IMG/VR virus record: IMGVR_UViG_3300009085_000084
Location: 1 to 24,509 of that record
DNA: 24,509 nucleotides
Strand: one strand, 5' to 3'
DNA from: a virus
Positions 9,492-15,872 of this stretch are shown in pieces (position 1 is the first letter of the stretch; the number at the start of each line of letters is the position of its first letter). Position numbers and translations under genes: made by a program. Under the pieces are notes generated by a model. It made no database searches. It had not been told where the DNA came from and saw nothing but the letters and a program-made list of their open reading frames with translations.

Positions 9492-10085
9492 ATGCCCCAA
9501 AAGATCACACAAGAAAAAATAACACAGATAATAGAACTTAGAGAATTTGGATGTACTTTTAATGATATTTGCAAAATAACAAAATCCTCAAAAAGAACAG
9601 TGCAAAGAATATGCAATTCAAATATCAAGAAACTTGAATATCAACCCATAAAAATTCCACCCAATATAAAAGAAACTCAATATTCTGGGTATTATGTTTC
9701 CGAAGATGGAAAGGTATGGACAGAGTTCAATAGGTATACCGGAAAAAAGGATATTTTAAGAGAAGTAAGTCAACATCCAAGAGGAGGAACAAACATAAAT
9801 GATAGGTATATGTCTGTCAATATCTCAATAAAAGATGAAAATGGAAAATTTATCAAACAGATCAAATATTATACACATCGCCTCATAGCAGAAACTTTAA
9901 TACCAAATCCAGAAGATTATGCTGAAGTGGATCATATTGATAGAAATAAAAAAAATAATTCTAAAAGTAATTTAAGATGGACGACAAGATTTGAAAATAT
10001 GAGTTCTTGGGAAAGGGATGATGAATACCGAAAAAAATTATCTGAAAACAATAGATGGACTCAAAATATAACCCTCCCTATATAA
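9492..10085 (+). CDS. HNH homing endonuclease with N-terminal HTH (197 aa)
   Basis: A 197-residue protein. Residues 5-43 look like a resolvase-type helix-turn-helix (KITQIIELREFG then FNDICKITKSSKRTVQRIC). Residues 64-80 are the NUMOD4-like YSGYYVSEDGKVWTEF. The HNH core has H129 in YTHRLIAETLIPNP, D147-H148 and D150 in VDHIDRNKKNN, and N160-L161-W163. The enzyme would cut or nick a target site, the HTH and tail giving specificity. Codon use is strongly A-rich. It opens the AT-rich half of the window and lies just ahead of a glycosyltransferase gene that has another HNH gene behind it, so the glycosyltransferase is flanked by homing genes. Confidence 0.9.
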   Translation: MPQKITQEKITQIIELREFGCTFNDICKITKSSKRTVQRICNSNIKKLEYQPIKIPPNIKETQYSGYYVSEDGKVWTEFNRYTGKKDILREVSQHPRGGTNINDRYMSVNISIKDENGKFIKQIKYYTHRLIAETLIPNPEDYAEVDHIDRNKKNNSKSNLRWTTRFENMSSWERDDEYRKKLSENNRWTQNITLPI

Positions 10086-10109
10086 AAATTGAAACAATAA
10101 TACCTTCAC

Positions 10110-10286
10110 ATGCAAAAAAATCCCGAGGAAAATTTTCAGTTCCTACAAGTCGATCCAATTACCGGAGAATATTTTATCACAATACCAGAATGGATGACAA
10201 ATGATCTAGAATGGTACGAGGATACACAAATCAGACTATCAATTGATGGAAATGATTTGATAGTTTCAGAAAATAATAATGATTGA
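10110..10286 (+). CDS. Small acidic protein, AbrB/MazE-like pattern (58 aa)
   Basis: A 58-residue acidic protein: MQKNPEENFQFLQVDPITGE, then YFITIPEWMTNDLEWYEDTQ and IRLSIDGNDLIVSENNND. The run I.IPEW....LEWYEDT.I.L..DGNDLIV resembles the swapped-hairpin strands of AbrB/MazE-type proteins, which usually bind DNA as dimers. This is a pattern-based suggestion only. No partner toxin is seen next to it. The stop at 10286 overlaps the -35 of the next promoter. Confidence 0.65.
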   Translation: MQKNPEENFQFLQVDPITGEYFITIPEWMTNDLEWYEDTQIRLSIDGNDLIVSENNND

Positions 10287-10311
10287 CAATCTCTATATAA
10301 TGATGTATGAT
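10283..10311 (+). promoter_or_regulatory. Sigma-70-type promoter for the glycosyltransferase
   Basis: TTGACA (10283-10288), exactly 17 bp, TATGAT (10306-10311): a near-consensus housekeeping promoter, 24 bases ahead of the ATG at 10335. The -35 begins inside the stop codon of the preceding gene. A closer TATAAT at 10296 is too near to pair with this -35. Confidence 0.75.
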
Positions 10312-10334
10312 ATTTAAAATAACTACTTACAATT

Positions 10335-11093
10335 ATGACTCGTGGTTTTACCGTAAAAGCATCTGCCCCAGTGGCAGCAAATAAAGAACCAGAATGGGAC
10401 TATAATCTAGCAAAAGAAATGATAAAAGGCAAATCAATTGTCTTTTGTCTTCCAGGAAGAGGAGTATCTTATACCTATCTAAAAAGTTTTGTTCAACTTT
10501 GTTTTGATATTGTTCAGTCCGGAGCAAGTATTCAAATCTCACAAGACTACTCATCCATGGTAAACTTTGCCAGATGCAAATGTCTAGGAGCAAATGTTCT
10601 CAGAGGTCCGAATCAACTTCCATGGGATGGAAAACTGAATTATGATTGGCAGCTTTGGATTGACTCTGATATTGTCTTTAACAGTGAAAAGTTCTGGCAA
10701 TTGGTTCTCATGGACAGAGACATTGCCTCAGGCTGGTATGCAACCGAAGATGGACATACAACCTCGGTGGCACACTGGATGGAAGAGGATGATTTCCGCA
10801 ATAATGGTGGAGTCATGAATCATGAGACCGTGGAGAGTATCTCTAAGCGTCGTAAACCATTTACAGTTGATTATGCCGGATTTGGCTGGTTACTCATTAA
10901 GAAAGGTGTCTTCGAGCACTCGGAGATGACATATCCCTGGTTTGCACCAAAGATGCAAGTCTTTGAATCCGGAGAAGTTCAGGATATGTGCGGAGAAGAT
11001 GTATCATTCTGTTTAGATGCAAAAGAAGCAGGATTTGAGATTTGGTGTGATCCTCGTATTCGAGTCGGCCATGAAAAAACTCGTATCCTGTAA
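10335..11093 (+). CDS. GT-A fold glycosyltransferase (252 aa)
   Basis: A 252-residue protein. After a short N-terminal extension (residues 1-35) comes the first strand GKSIVFCLPGRG. The metal/nucleotide-sugar motif DSD is at residues 110-112 (LWIDSDIVF). The acceptor-side acidic motif GED is at 220-222 (MCGEDVSFCLDAKEAGFEIW), followed by a C-terminal histidine in RVGHEK. This order is typical of GT-A, family 2-like enzymes that move a sugar from a nucleotide sugar. In phages they decorate DNA, capsid or host surface; which applies here cannot be told. It has its own promoter, and an HNH gene starts three bases after its stop. Confidence 0.85.
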   Translation: MTRGFTVKASAPVAANKEPEWDYNLAKEMIKGKSIVFCLPGRGVSYTYLKSFVQLCFDIVQSGASIQISQDYSSMVNFARCKCLGANVLRGPNQLPWDGKLNYDWQLWIDSDIVFNSEKFWQLVLMDRDIASGWYATEDGHTTSVAHWMEEDDFRNNGGVMNHETVESISKRRKPFTVDYAGFGWLLIKKGVFEHSEMTYPWFAPKMQVFESGEVQDMCGEDVSFCLDAKEAGFEIWCDPRIRVGHEKTRIL

Positions 11094-11096
11094 GTT

Positions 11097-11654
11097 ATGG
11101 AGTACGAAATAAAAGGATGGTCTGGATACTATCTTCATATTACTGAAAATGAAATTAATGTTTATAGTTCTTGGGGATTTGATAAAGGTAAACCTTCTAA
11201 AGGAGAATCTAGACCATCTATTATTATTGATAATAAGAGAAGAAAATTGTCTCAAAGAATTAGTCGCCATGGATATTTGAGAATAGATTTAAATAATGGG
11301 GAGAATGGAAAAAAACAATTATTTTTGCATCGCCTAATTGCAGAAACCATAATTCCCAATCCGAATAATCTCGAATGCATTGATCATATTGATGGAAATA
11401 AATTAAATAATAACCCATCAAATTTACAATGGATAACAAGAGGTGATAATGTAAGAAAAGCACAATCTATGGGAAAATGGGGCACTTATCCTAAAAAATA
11501 TGAAATTAAATTTGAATGTGGATCTAAAATTCAGATAGAAAACATGAGCAAATTTTCTAGAGAAAATAATTATGCTGCGACTAAATTAGTTGCAATATCT
11601 AAAGGTAGATTAAAAAAGCATAAAAATGTTATAGGAGTTTTAGAATTAACATGA
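11097..11654 (+). CDS. HNH homing endonuclease (185 aa)
   Basis: A 185-residue protein: lead-in IKGWSGYYLHITENEINVYS (NUMOD4-like, divergent), then an HNH core with H78 in FLHRLIAETIIPNP, D96-H97-D99 in CIDHIDGNKLNNN and N109-L110-W112. The C-terminal segment (residues 135-182) contains MSKFSRENNYAATKLVAISK, which parallels the C-terminus of the HNH enzyme at 860-1372. The core is close to that of the enzyme at 9492 (RLIAET.IPNP, DHID.NK.NN), so the two probably share a recent ancestor. It is wedged between the glycosyltransferase (3-base gap) and the next gene (4-base ATGA overlap), consistent with precise insertion. Confidence 0.9.
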   Translation: MEYEIKGWSGYYLHITENEINVYSSWGFDKGKPSKGESRPSIIIDNKRRKLSQRISRHGYLRIDLNNGENGKKQLFLHRLIAETIIPNPNNLECIDHIDGNKLNNNPSNLQWITRGDNVRKAQSMGKWGTYPKKYEIKFECGSKIQIENMSKFSRENNYAATKLVAISKGRLKKHKNVIGVLELT

Positions 11655-11812
11655 AACAAGTATACAATATAATCTGTAAGGGTCGTAAAATTTATTCCAA
11701 TCTTACAGAAGAAGAATACTTTAATACTATGGAGGATCTGTCGGAACAATTTTATCAGACGGGTTCTCCAAATCCAAATGAAATTGAAACTGAAATTATA
11801 GGAGAAAACTAA
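11651..11812 (+). CDS. Small conserved phage protein (53 aa)
   Basis: A 53-residue acidic protein: MKQVYNIICKGRKIYSNLTE, then EEYFNTMEDLSEQFYQTGSP and NPNEIETEIIGEN. It has a strand pair with K-G-R-K-I-Y-S-N-L-T-E followed by an amphipathic helix. I know similar proteins in T4-like cyanophages (V..K.R..Y.NLTE.E.F..MEDL...FY..G.P), always without a function. Its start overlaps the HNH stop and its stop overlaps the next start (TAATG), so it belongs to a coupled string of genes. Confidence 0.8.
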   Translation: MKQVYNIICKGRKIYSNLTEEEYFNTMEDLSEQFYQTGSPNPNEIETEIIGEN

Positions 11813-11955
11813 TGGCAATTAAAAAATCATCAAGTGGTGGTGTGATTGAATCCCACCCAAAGAAAACCAGACAGGGAATGGGAAAGAATACAAAGTACGC
11901 ATCATCTCCTAGCAATAAATCTCGTAAAAAATATAGAGGTCAGGGTAAGGGATGA
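11812..11955 (+). CDS. Small very basic protein (47 aa)
   Basis: A 47-residue, strongly basic protein: MAIKKSSSGGVIESHPKKTR, then QGMGKNTKYASSPSNKSRKK and YRGQGKG. About a quarter of its residues are K or R, and it is rich in S and G, so it is probably disordered and nucleic-acid binding. The pattern SSSGGVIES.PKKTRQG is one I associate with T4-like cyanophage and related marine phage genomes near structural genes, function unknown. It could be a minor virion or DNA-packaging protein. It overlaps its neighbours on both sides (TAATG at 11810, ATGA at 11952). Confidence 0.8.
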   Translation: MAIKKSSSGGVIESHPKKTRQGMGKNTKYASSPSNKSRKKYRGQGKG

Positions 11956-12329
11956 CTCCTGATTTAACAATTTACACCTATCTCGCACCCAGTAAAGTCT
12001 GTGGTGGAGTGGGTGTTTTTTCTTTAGTGAATATTCCAAAGAAAACCATTATATTTAAATCAAAAAAAGAAATTAAAGTTTTATGGAATTCGATTCCAGA
12101 AAATACACATAAAATAATCAAATCTATTACTCTTAATGATCAAGAAGGATTTTGGATTGATTGTGATTTAAATAAAACTTATGGTGCATACTATATCAAT
12201 CATTCTACCGAAAATGAAAATGTAAAATACGACTATGCGAATAGACTTTGGTATGCCACAAGAAATATTGTAAAAGATGAAGAATTACTAAACACATATG
12301 AACCTGAGGAAATAGATTGGCTTACTTAA
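11952..12329 (+). CDS. SET-domain protein (125 aa), possible lysine methyltransferase
   Basis: A 125-residue stand-alone SET domain. The N-terminal motif KVCGGVGVFSLVNIPKKTII corresponds to SET-N (G.G.fa...I..G..I). The cofactor-binding N-H-S is at residues 83-85 (YYINHSTENENVKY). The closing motif DEELLNTYEPEE includes Y116, the usual catalytic/final tyrosine. SET enzymes move a methyl group from S-adenosylmethionine to a lysine. The domain is short and lacks a visible post-SET cysteine cluster. Its target is unknown, with a phage or host protein equally possible. It overlaps both neighbours, and speD, another AdoMet-consuming enzyme, is encoded two genes downstream. Confidence 0.82.
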   Translation: MTPDLTIYTYLAPSKVCGGVGVFSLVNIPKKTIIFKSKKEIKVLWNSIPENTHKIIKSITLNDQEGFWIDCDLNKTYGAYYINHSTENENVKYDYANRLWYATRNIVKDEELLNTYEPEEIDWLT

Positions 12330-12952
12330 ATCACAGTCTTCCAGATTGGTCTTGCTATATTCGTAATGAATTTTTATTCAATCATAAGAAAGGACACGGA
12401 GAAGTCACAAAATGTGATGTACATTGTGTTGCAAGTATAGAAAAAAGAATTCCTCTCTTTGAGGCATTTCTTGAGAATGGTGTAAACTGGACAAGAAGAC
12501 CACTTCATGCATTTTGTTGGAGGCCAGATGCAGAAATTGAACCCCTAGAAGATATTATGTATTGGGATTGTTTTTCTCCCTACATTGATGTTCAGAGACG
12601 TGCTCGACTTGCAAATTTGGATGCAGAATTAATTCGACCAGATGGAAAACGAGTAATTGGAACCTATATGTTCACTCTGGATTGGTCATGGGAGAATAAA
12701 GGAGTTCCAGATTTTAATTTTTCCGAGACCCCAGAACATAAATGTGCTCATTTGTTTAAGATGAGGACTGGAAATTATTATGCATATCCAAATAATAGAA
12801 TAATTTGGTATGATAATGCATGGACATTGAATAGAATTCATAAAAATCCAGGTTATGAAATAGATTTAACTGTTTATTCAGTTGAAAATAAAATAAAAAT
12901 TGAGACATCCGATCATTATATGTACGAAGTTACTAATTTAGAACAAAACTAA
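12317..12952 (+). CDS. Conserved hypothetical protein, TTG start (211 aa)
   Basis: A 211-residue protein of unknown function beginning at TTG 12317 (LNHSLPDWSCYIRNEFLFNH). It is rich in aromatics, W and H: FENGVNWTRRPLHAFCWRPD-like and MYWDCFSPYIDVQ segments in the middle, and NRIIWYDNAWTLNR near the C-terminus. It has five cysteines and many histidines, but no standard metal motif, and no membrane segment. The TTG is supported by a good Shine-Dalgarno (GAGGA at 12306-12310) and by the 13-base overlap with the SET gene; no in-frame ATG exists nearby. From general familiarity I believe proteins like this recur in cyanomyoviruses near the baseplate genes. Confidence 0.75.
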   Translation: MAYLNHSLPDWSCYIRNEFLFNHKKGHGEVTKCDVHCVASIEKRIPLFEAFLENGVNWTRRPLHAFCWRPDAEIEPLEDIMYWDCFSPYIDVQRRARLANLDAELIRPDGKRVIGTYMFTLDWSWENKGVPDFNFSETPEHKCAHLFKMRTGNYYAYPNNRIIWYDNAWTLNRIHKNPGYEIDLTVYSVENKIKIETSDHYMYEVTNLEQN

Positions 12953-12955
12953 ATA
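12948..12955 (+). promoter_or_regulatory. Possible late promoter for speD
   Basis: ACTAAATA matches six of eight bases of TATAAATA and lies about 36 bases ahead of the speD start. Weak alone, but the next two start regions downstream also carry TAAATA elements. Confidence 0.4.
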
Positions 12956-12990
12956 AATTTTTGGCATAAATTTAATTGGAACAGTATTCA

Positions 12991-13317
12991 ATGGGTAGGC
13001 ATTTACTTCTGGAAGTGTATGATGTTAAATTCAATCTCTTAAATGATGAAACTGCCCTTCAAGAAACTATGGTGCATGGAATTGAACGTGCAAAAATGAC
13101 CATATTGAATATTTTTTCACATTGTTTTTCTCCTCAGGGATGTACTATCGTAATTGCACTTTCAGAAAGTCATATATCATGTCATACATGGCCTGAAAAT
13201 GGATGCATTGCAATAGATGTTTATACTTGTGGTGAAGGAAATCCAAAATTAATTGCCATTGAATTATTAAAATACTTAAACTCCAACAATTTTAGACTTC
13301 GTGAAGTGAATCGTTAA
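12991..13317 (+). CDS. speD: S-adenosylmethionine decarboxylase SpeD (108 aa)
   Basis: AdoMet decarboxylase of the short bacterial/archaeal class: it removes CO2 from AdoMet to give the aminopropyl donor for spermidine. It is made as a proenzyme that cuts itself between Glu59 and Ser60 (LSESHISCHTWPE), turning Ser60 into the pyruvoyl cofactor. His65 and Cys80 (DVYTCGEG) complete the active site; the S-H-C spacing of 5 and 20 equals that of the Thermotoga enzyme (63, 68, 83). The length of 108 aa is slightly under the usual ~120-130. The start at ATG 12991 is used; a TTG five codons upstream (12976) is the alternative. speD is a known auxiliary metabolic gene of cyanophages, thought to raise polyamine supply for DNA packaging or host photosynthesis. 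Confidence 0.95.
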   Translation: MGRHLLLEVYDVKFNLLNDETALQETMVHGIERAKMTILNIFSHCFSPQGCTIVIALSESHISCHTWPENGCIAIDVYTCGEGNPKLIAIELLKYLNSNNFRLREVNR

Positions 13318-13320
13318 ATA
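13313..13320 (+). promoter_or_regulatory. Possible late promoter for the gene at 13385
   Basis: GTTAAATA overlaps the speD stop codon and matches TATAAATA at six of eight positions. Weak candidate. Confidence 0.35.
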
Positions 13321-13350
13321 GTATTAGGAGATAGAAACCTCCTTTATAAA

Positions 13351-13380
13351 AGTTCTGTTTTAAAAGTAAAACAGGAGTTT
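13351..13380 (+). terminator. Hairpin between speD and the next gene
   Basis: CTGTTTT (13354-13360) pairs with AAAACAG (13367-13373) around a six-base loop, followed by GAGTTTAAA. The A/T-rich stem is weak, so it may be a terminator or an mRNA-stability hairpin just ahead of the ATG at 13385. Confidence 0.45.
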
Positions 13381-13384
13381 AAAA

Positions 13385-13561
13385 ATGCTATTCGAATCAG
13401 ACGAAAATCAAAAAAGAATTATTCAAGAAGTGGTTTATGATGTTGCACCAAAACATAACCTGAAAAAGCAGGTTGAACTACATGAAAAAATTCGTAATGA
13501 TGATGACTATGATGATTGGTCATATGGAACAGAACCCAATTATGGATCTGCCTGGAAGTAA
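13385..13561 (+). CDS. Small acidic hypothetical protein (58 aa)
   Basis: A 58-residue protein: MLFESDENQKRIIQEVVYDV, then APKHNLKKQVELHEKIRNDD and DYDDWSYGTEPNYGSAWK. It starts as two helices and ends in an acidic, aromatic tail that is probably disordered. No family is recognised. The stop TAA at 13559-13561 lies two bases before the late promoter of gp25. Confidence 0.75.
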   Translation: MLFESDENQKRIIQEVVYDVAPKHNLKKQVELHEKIRNDDDYDDWSYGTEPNYGSAWK

Positions 13562-13562
13562 G

Positions 13563-13570
13563 TATAAATA
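13563..13570 (+). promoter_or_regulatory. T4-type late promoter TATAAATA for the baseplate genes
   Basis: An exact TATAAATA, 20 bases ahead of the gp25 start. In T4-like phages this element is read late by the phage late sigma factor (gp55) with the sliding clamp. It probably drives gp25, gp6 and the giant protein, since no other promoter is seen through 15873. Confidence 0.85.
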
Positions 13571-13590
13571 AATAAAAAACCTTTCATTCA

Positions 13591-13992
13591 ATGGCAATTC
13601 AAAGGATATCCCGATCATTCAAAGATATCAGTTTATCCTTTGAACCACATCCAGTAACCAAGGATCTTCCGATACTAAAGAATGAAAATGCGATTCGTAG
13701 ATCCGTAAGAAATATTGTAGAAACTATTCCAACCGAAAGATTCTTCAATTCAATATTAGGATCTGATATCACAAGAAGTTTATTTGAATTTGTTGATTTT
13801 GGTACTGCATCAGTAATACAAAGTCAAATTGAAATTTCAATTAATAACTTTGAACCTAGAGTGAATAATGTAGAAGTTCAGGTGGATCCTATTCCAGATG
13901 ATAATACATTTAATGTAACAATTATTTTTGATATTATAGGTCAAGAATTTCCGACTCAAGAGTATTCATTCATATTAGAGGCAACAAGATAA
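13591..13992 (+). CDS. gp25: Baseplate wedge protein gp25 (133 aa)
   Basis: A 133-residue homologue of T4 gp25 (GPW/gp25 family). The N-terminus has SRSFKDISLSFEPHPVTKDL, then the family motif LKNENAIRRSVRNIVETIPT-E-R and F.SILGSDITRSLFE. The C-terminus alternates strands ending in FPTQEYSFILEATR. In T4, gp25 sits in the baseplate wedge core with gp6 and gp53 and helps start sheath assembly. The length is normal (T4 132). It follows an exact late promoter and is one base away from gp6, the expected partner. Confidence 0.96.
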   Translation: MAIQRISRSFKDISLSFEPHPVTKDLPILKNENAIRRSVRNIVETIPTERFFNSILGSDITRSLFEFVDFGTASVIQSQIEISINNFEPRVNNVEVQVDPIPDDNTFNVTIIFDIIGQEFPTQEYSFILEATR

Positions 13993-13993
13993 A

Positions 13994-15871
13994 ATGCCTT
14001 TTACTAAATTTACAAATCTAGATTTCGATCAGATAAAGACATCCATCAAAGATTATCTCCGTGCCAACTCCACATTTACGGATTTTGACTTTGAGGGATC
14101 TAATTTTTCAGTATTAATCGATACTCTGGCATATAATACCTATATTACGGCATTCAACTCGAATATGATTGTGAATGAATCCTTTCTGGATTCTGCAACT
14201 GTTCGTGAAAATGTAGTTTCACTGGCAAGAAATATTGGTTATGTACCTCGCTCCAGAACGTCCTCAAAGGCGCAGGTTTCCTTTAATGTGTTTACTACCA
14301 CAGATACTTCCATAGTCACCCTGAAGGCGGGTTTGGTGTGTGTGGGGTCCATTGATAATACATCATATACATTCTCAATTCCTGACAATGTATCATCAAA
14401 TGTGGTGAACGGAATTGCATCCTTTAATAATATTGATATCTATCAGGGAACCTTTCTCACGAAACAATTTGTGGTGGATGGATCTTTAGATCAAAGATTT
14501 ATATTGAATAATTCGTTTATAGATACTTCTACGATTTCAGTCTATGTAAAGGGTATTAATGATAGTGGTCTTGGATTTGAATATTCTTCTGTTGATAATA
14601 TTCTTGAGGTAAATTCAACATCAAAAATTTATCTTTTACAAGAAGTTCAGGATGAAAAATATGAATTACTTTTTGGTGATGGTCTAATTGGAACCAAATT
14701 AGAAAATAATGCGGTAATCACAGTAAATTATATCGTTACCGATGGTGAAGAGGGTAATGGGGCATCTTCATTTTCTTTTGCGGGAAGTATTACTCCGAAT
14801 ATTCAAACTGGTTCAGTTTCGGTAATAACAAATCAGTCATCTCAAAATGGTTCTGAGATAGAATCTATAGATTCTGTCAAATATTTTGCCCCAAGAATCT
14901 ATTCTTCTCAATATAGAGCAGTAACACCAAGAGATTATGAGGCAATTATAAAAAAAATATACCCTGATACCGAATCAGTTGCGGTTATTGGTGGTGAAGA
15001 ATTAGATCCTCCAGAATTTGGTACAGTATCAATAAGTATTAAACCAAAAAATGGAACTTTTGTTTCAGATTTTAATAAACAACAAATTAAAAATAAACTA
15101 AGACAATATAGCATTTCAGGAATTAATCAAAAAATAATCGATCTTAAAATACTTTATGTAGAAATTGATTCATCAATTTATTATAACTATTCTCAAGTGT
15201 CTGCAGTAGAATCATTAAAAACAAAAGTAATAAATTCACTTACGGAATACTCAAAATCTGTGGATCTTAATTCATTTGGTGGAAGATTTAAGTATAGTAA
15301 GGTTCTTCAAATAATTGATAATACCGATACTTCAATAACTTCCAATATCACCAAGATTAAAATTAGAAGAGATTTGAAGGCACTGATAAATCAGTTTGCT
15401 CAATATGAATTATGTTTTGGAAATAAATTTCATATTAATAGTGGTGGTTTTAATATCAAAAGTACCGGATTTAAAATTTCTGCAGATCCAGATACCGTAT
15501 ACCTAACAGATGTACCTAATTCTGATGGAAAAACCGGAATAATATCAGTGGTAAAACCCCTGAGTGACGGCACCACAAGAATAGTTGCAAAATCTGCCGG
15601 AACAGTGGACTATATGAAAGGCGAAATTAAATTAGGAACCATAAAAATTATTTCAACCACCAAAGAGAATAATACTATTGAAATACAGGCGTTCCCAGAA
15701 TCTAATGATGTTCTAGGACTAAAAGATTTATATTTGAATTTTAGCATTGAAAAAAGCACAATAAATATGGTAAGAGATGTAATTGCTTCTGGTGATGAAA
15801 TATCTGGTACAGTATTTGCCAAAGACTATTACACTTCAAGTTATTCAAACGGGAATCTAATAAGAGTATAA
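13994..15871 (+). CDS. gp6: Baseplate wedge protein gp6 (625 aa)
   Basis: A 625-residue homologue of T4 gp6 (660 aa), the baseplate J-like ring protein. The N-terminus KFTNLDFDQIKTSIKDYLRA and DFEGSNFSVLIDTLAYNTYI are the family hallmark, followed by VRENVVSLARNIGYVPRSRT. The central domain has QDEKYELLFGDGLIGTKLEN (about residues 216-236) and YRAVTPRDYEAIIKKIYPDT (about 309-328). Gp6 forms the iris-like ring holding the six wedges and changes shape when the tail contracts. The start is the ATG two bases after the gp25 stop. The C-terminal ~150 residues are strand-rich and less conserved. Confidence 0.95.
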   Translation: MPFTKFTNLDFDQIKTSIKDYLRANSTFTDFDFEGSNFSVLIDTLAYNTYITAFNSNMIVNESFLDSATVRENVVSLARNIGYVPRSRTSSKAQVSFNVFTTTDTSIVTLKAGLVCVGSIDNTSYTFSIPDNVSSNVVNGIASFNNIDIYQGTFLTKQFVVDGSLDQRFILNNSFIDTSTISVYVKGINDSGLGFEYSSVDNILEVNSTSKIYLLQEVQDEKYELLFGDGLIGTKLENNAVITVNYIVTDGEEGNGASSFSFAGSITPNIQTGSVSVITNQSSQNGSEIESIDSVKYFAPRIYSSQYRAVTPRDYEAIIKKIYPDTESVAVIGGEELDPPEFGTVSISIKPKNGTFVSDFNKQQIKNKLRQYSISGINQKIIDLKILYVEIDSSIYYNYSQVSAVESLKTKVINSLTEYSKSVDLNSFGGRFKYSKVLQIIDNTDTSITSNITKIKIRRDLKALINQFAQYELCFGNKFHINSGGFNIKSTGFKISADPDTVYLTDVPNSDGKTGIISVVKPLSDGTTRIVAKSAGTVDYMKGEIKLGTIKIISTTKENNTIEIQAFPESNDVLGLKDLYLNFSIEKSTINMVRDVIASGDEISGTVFAKDYYTSSYSNGNLIRV

Positions 15872-15872
15872 T

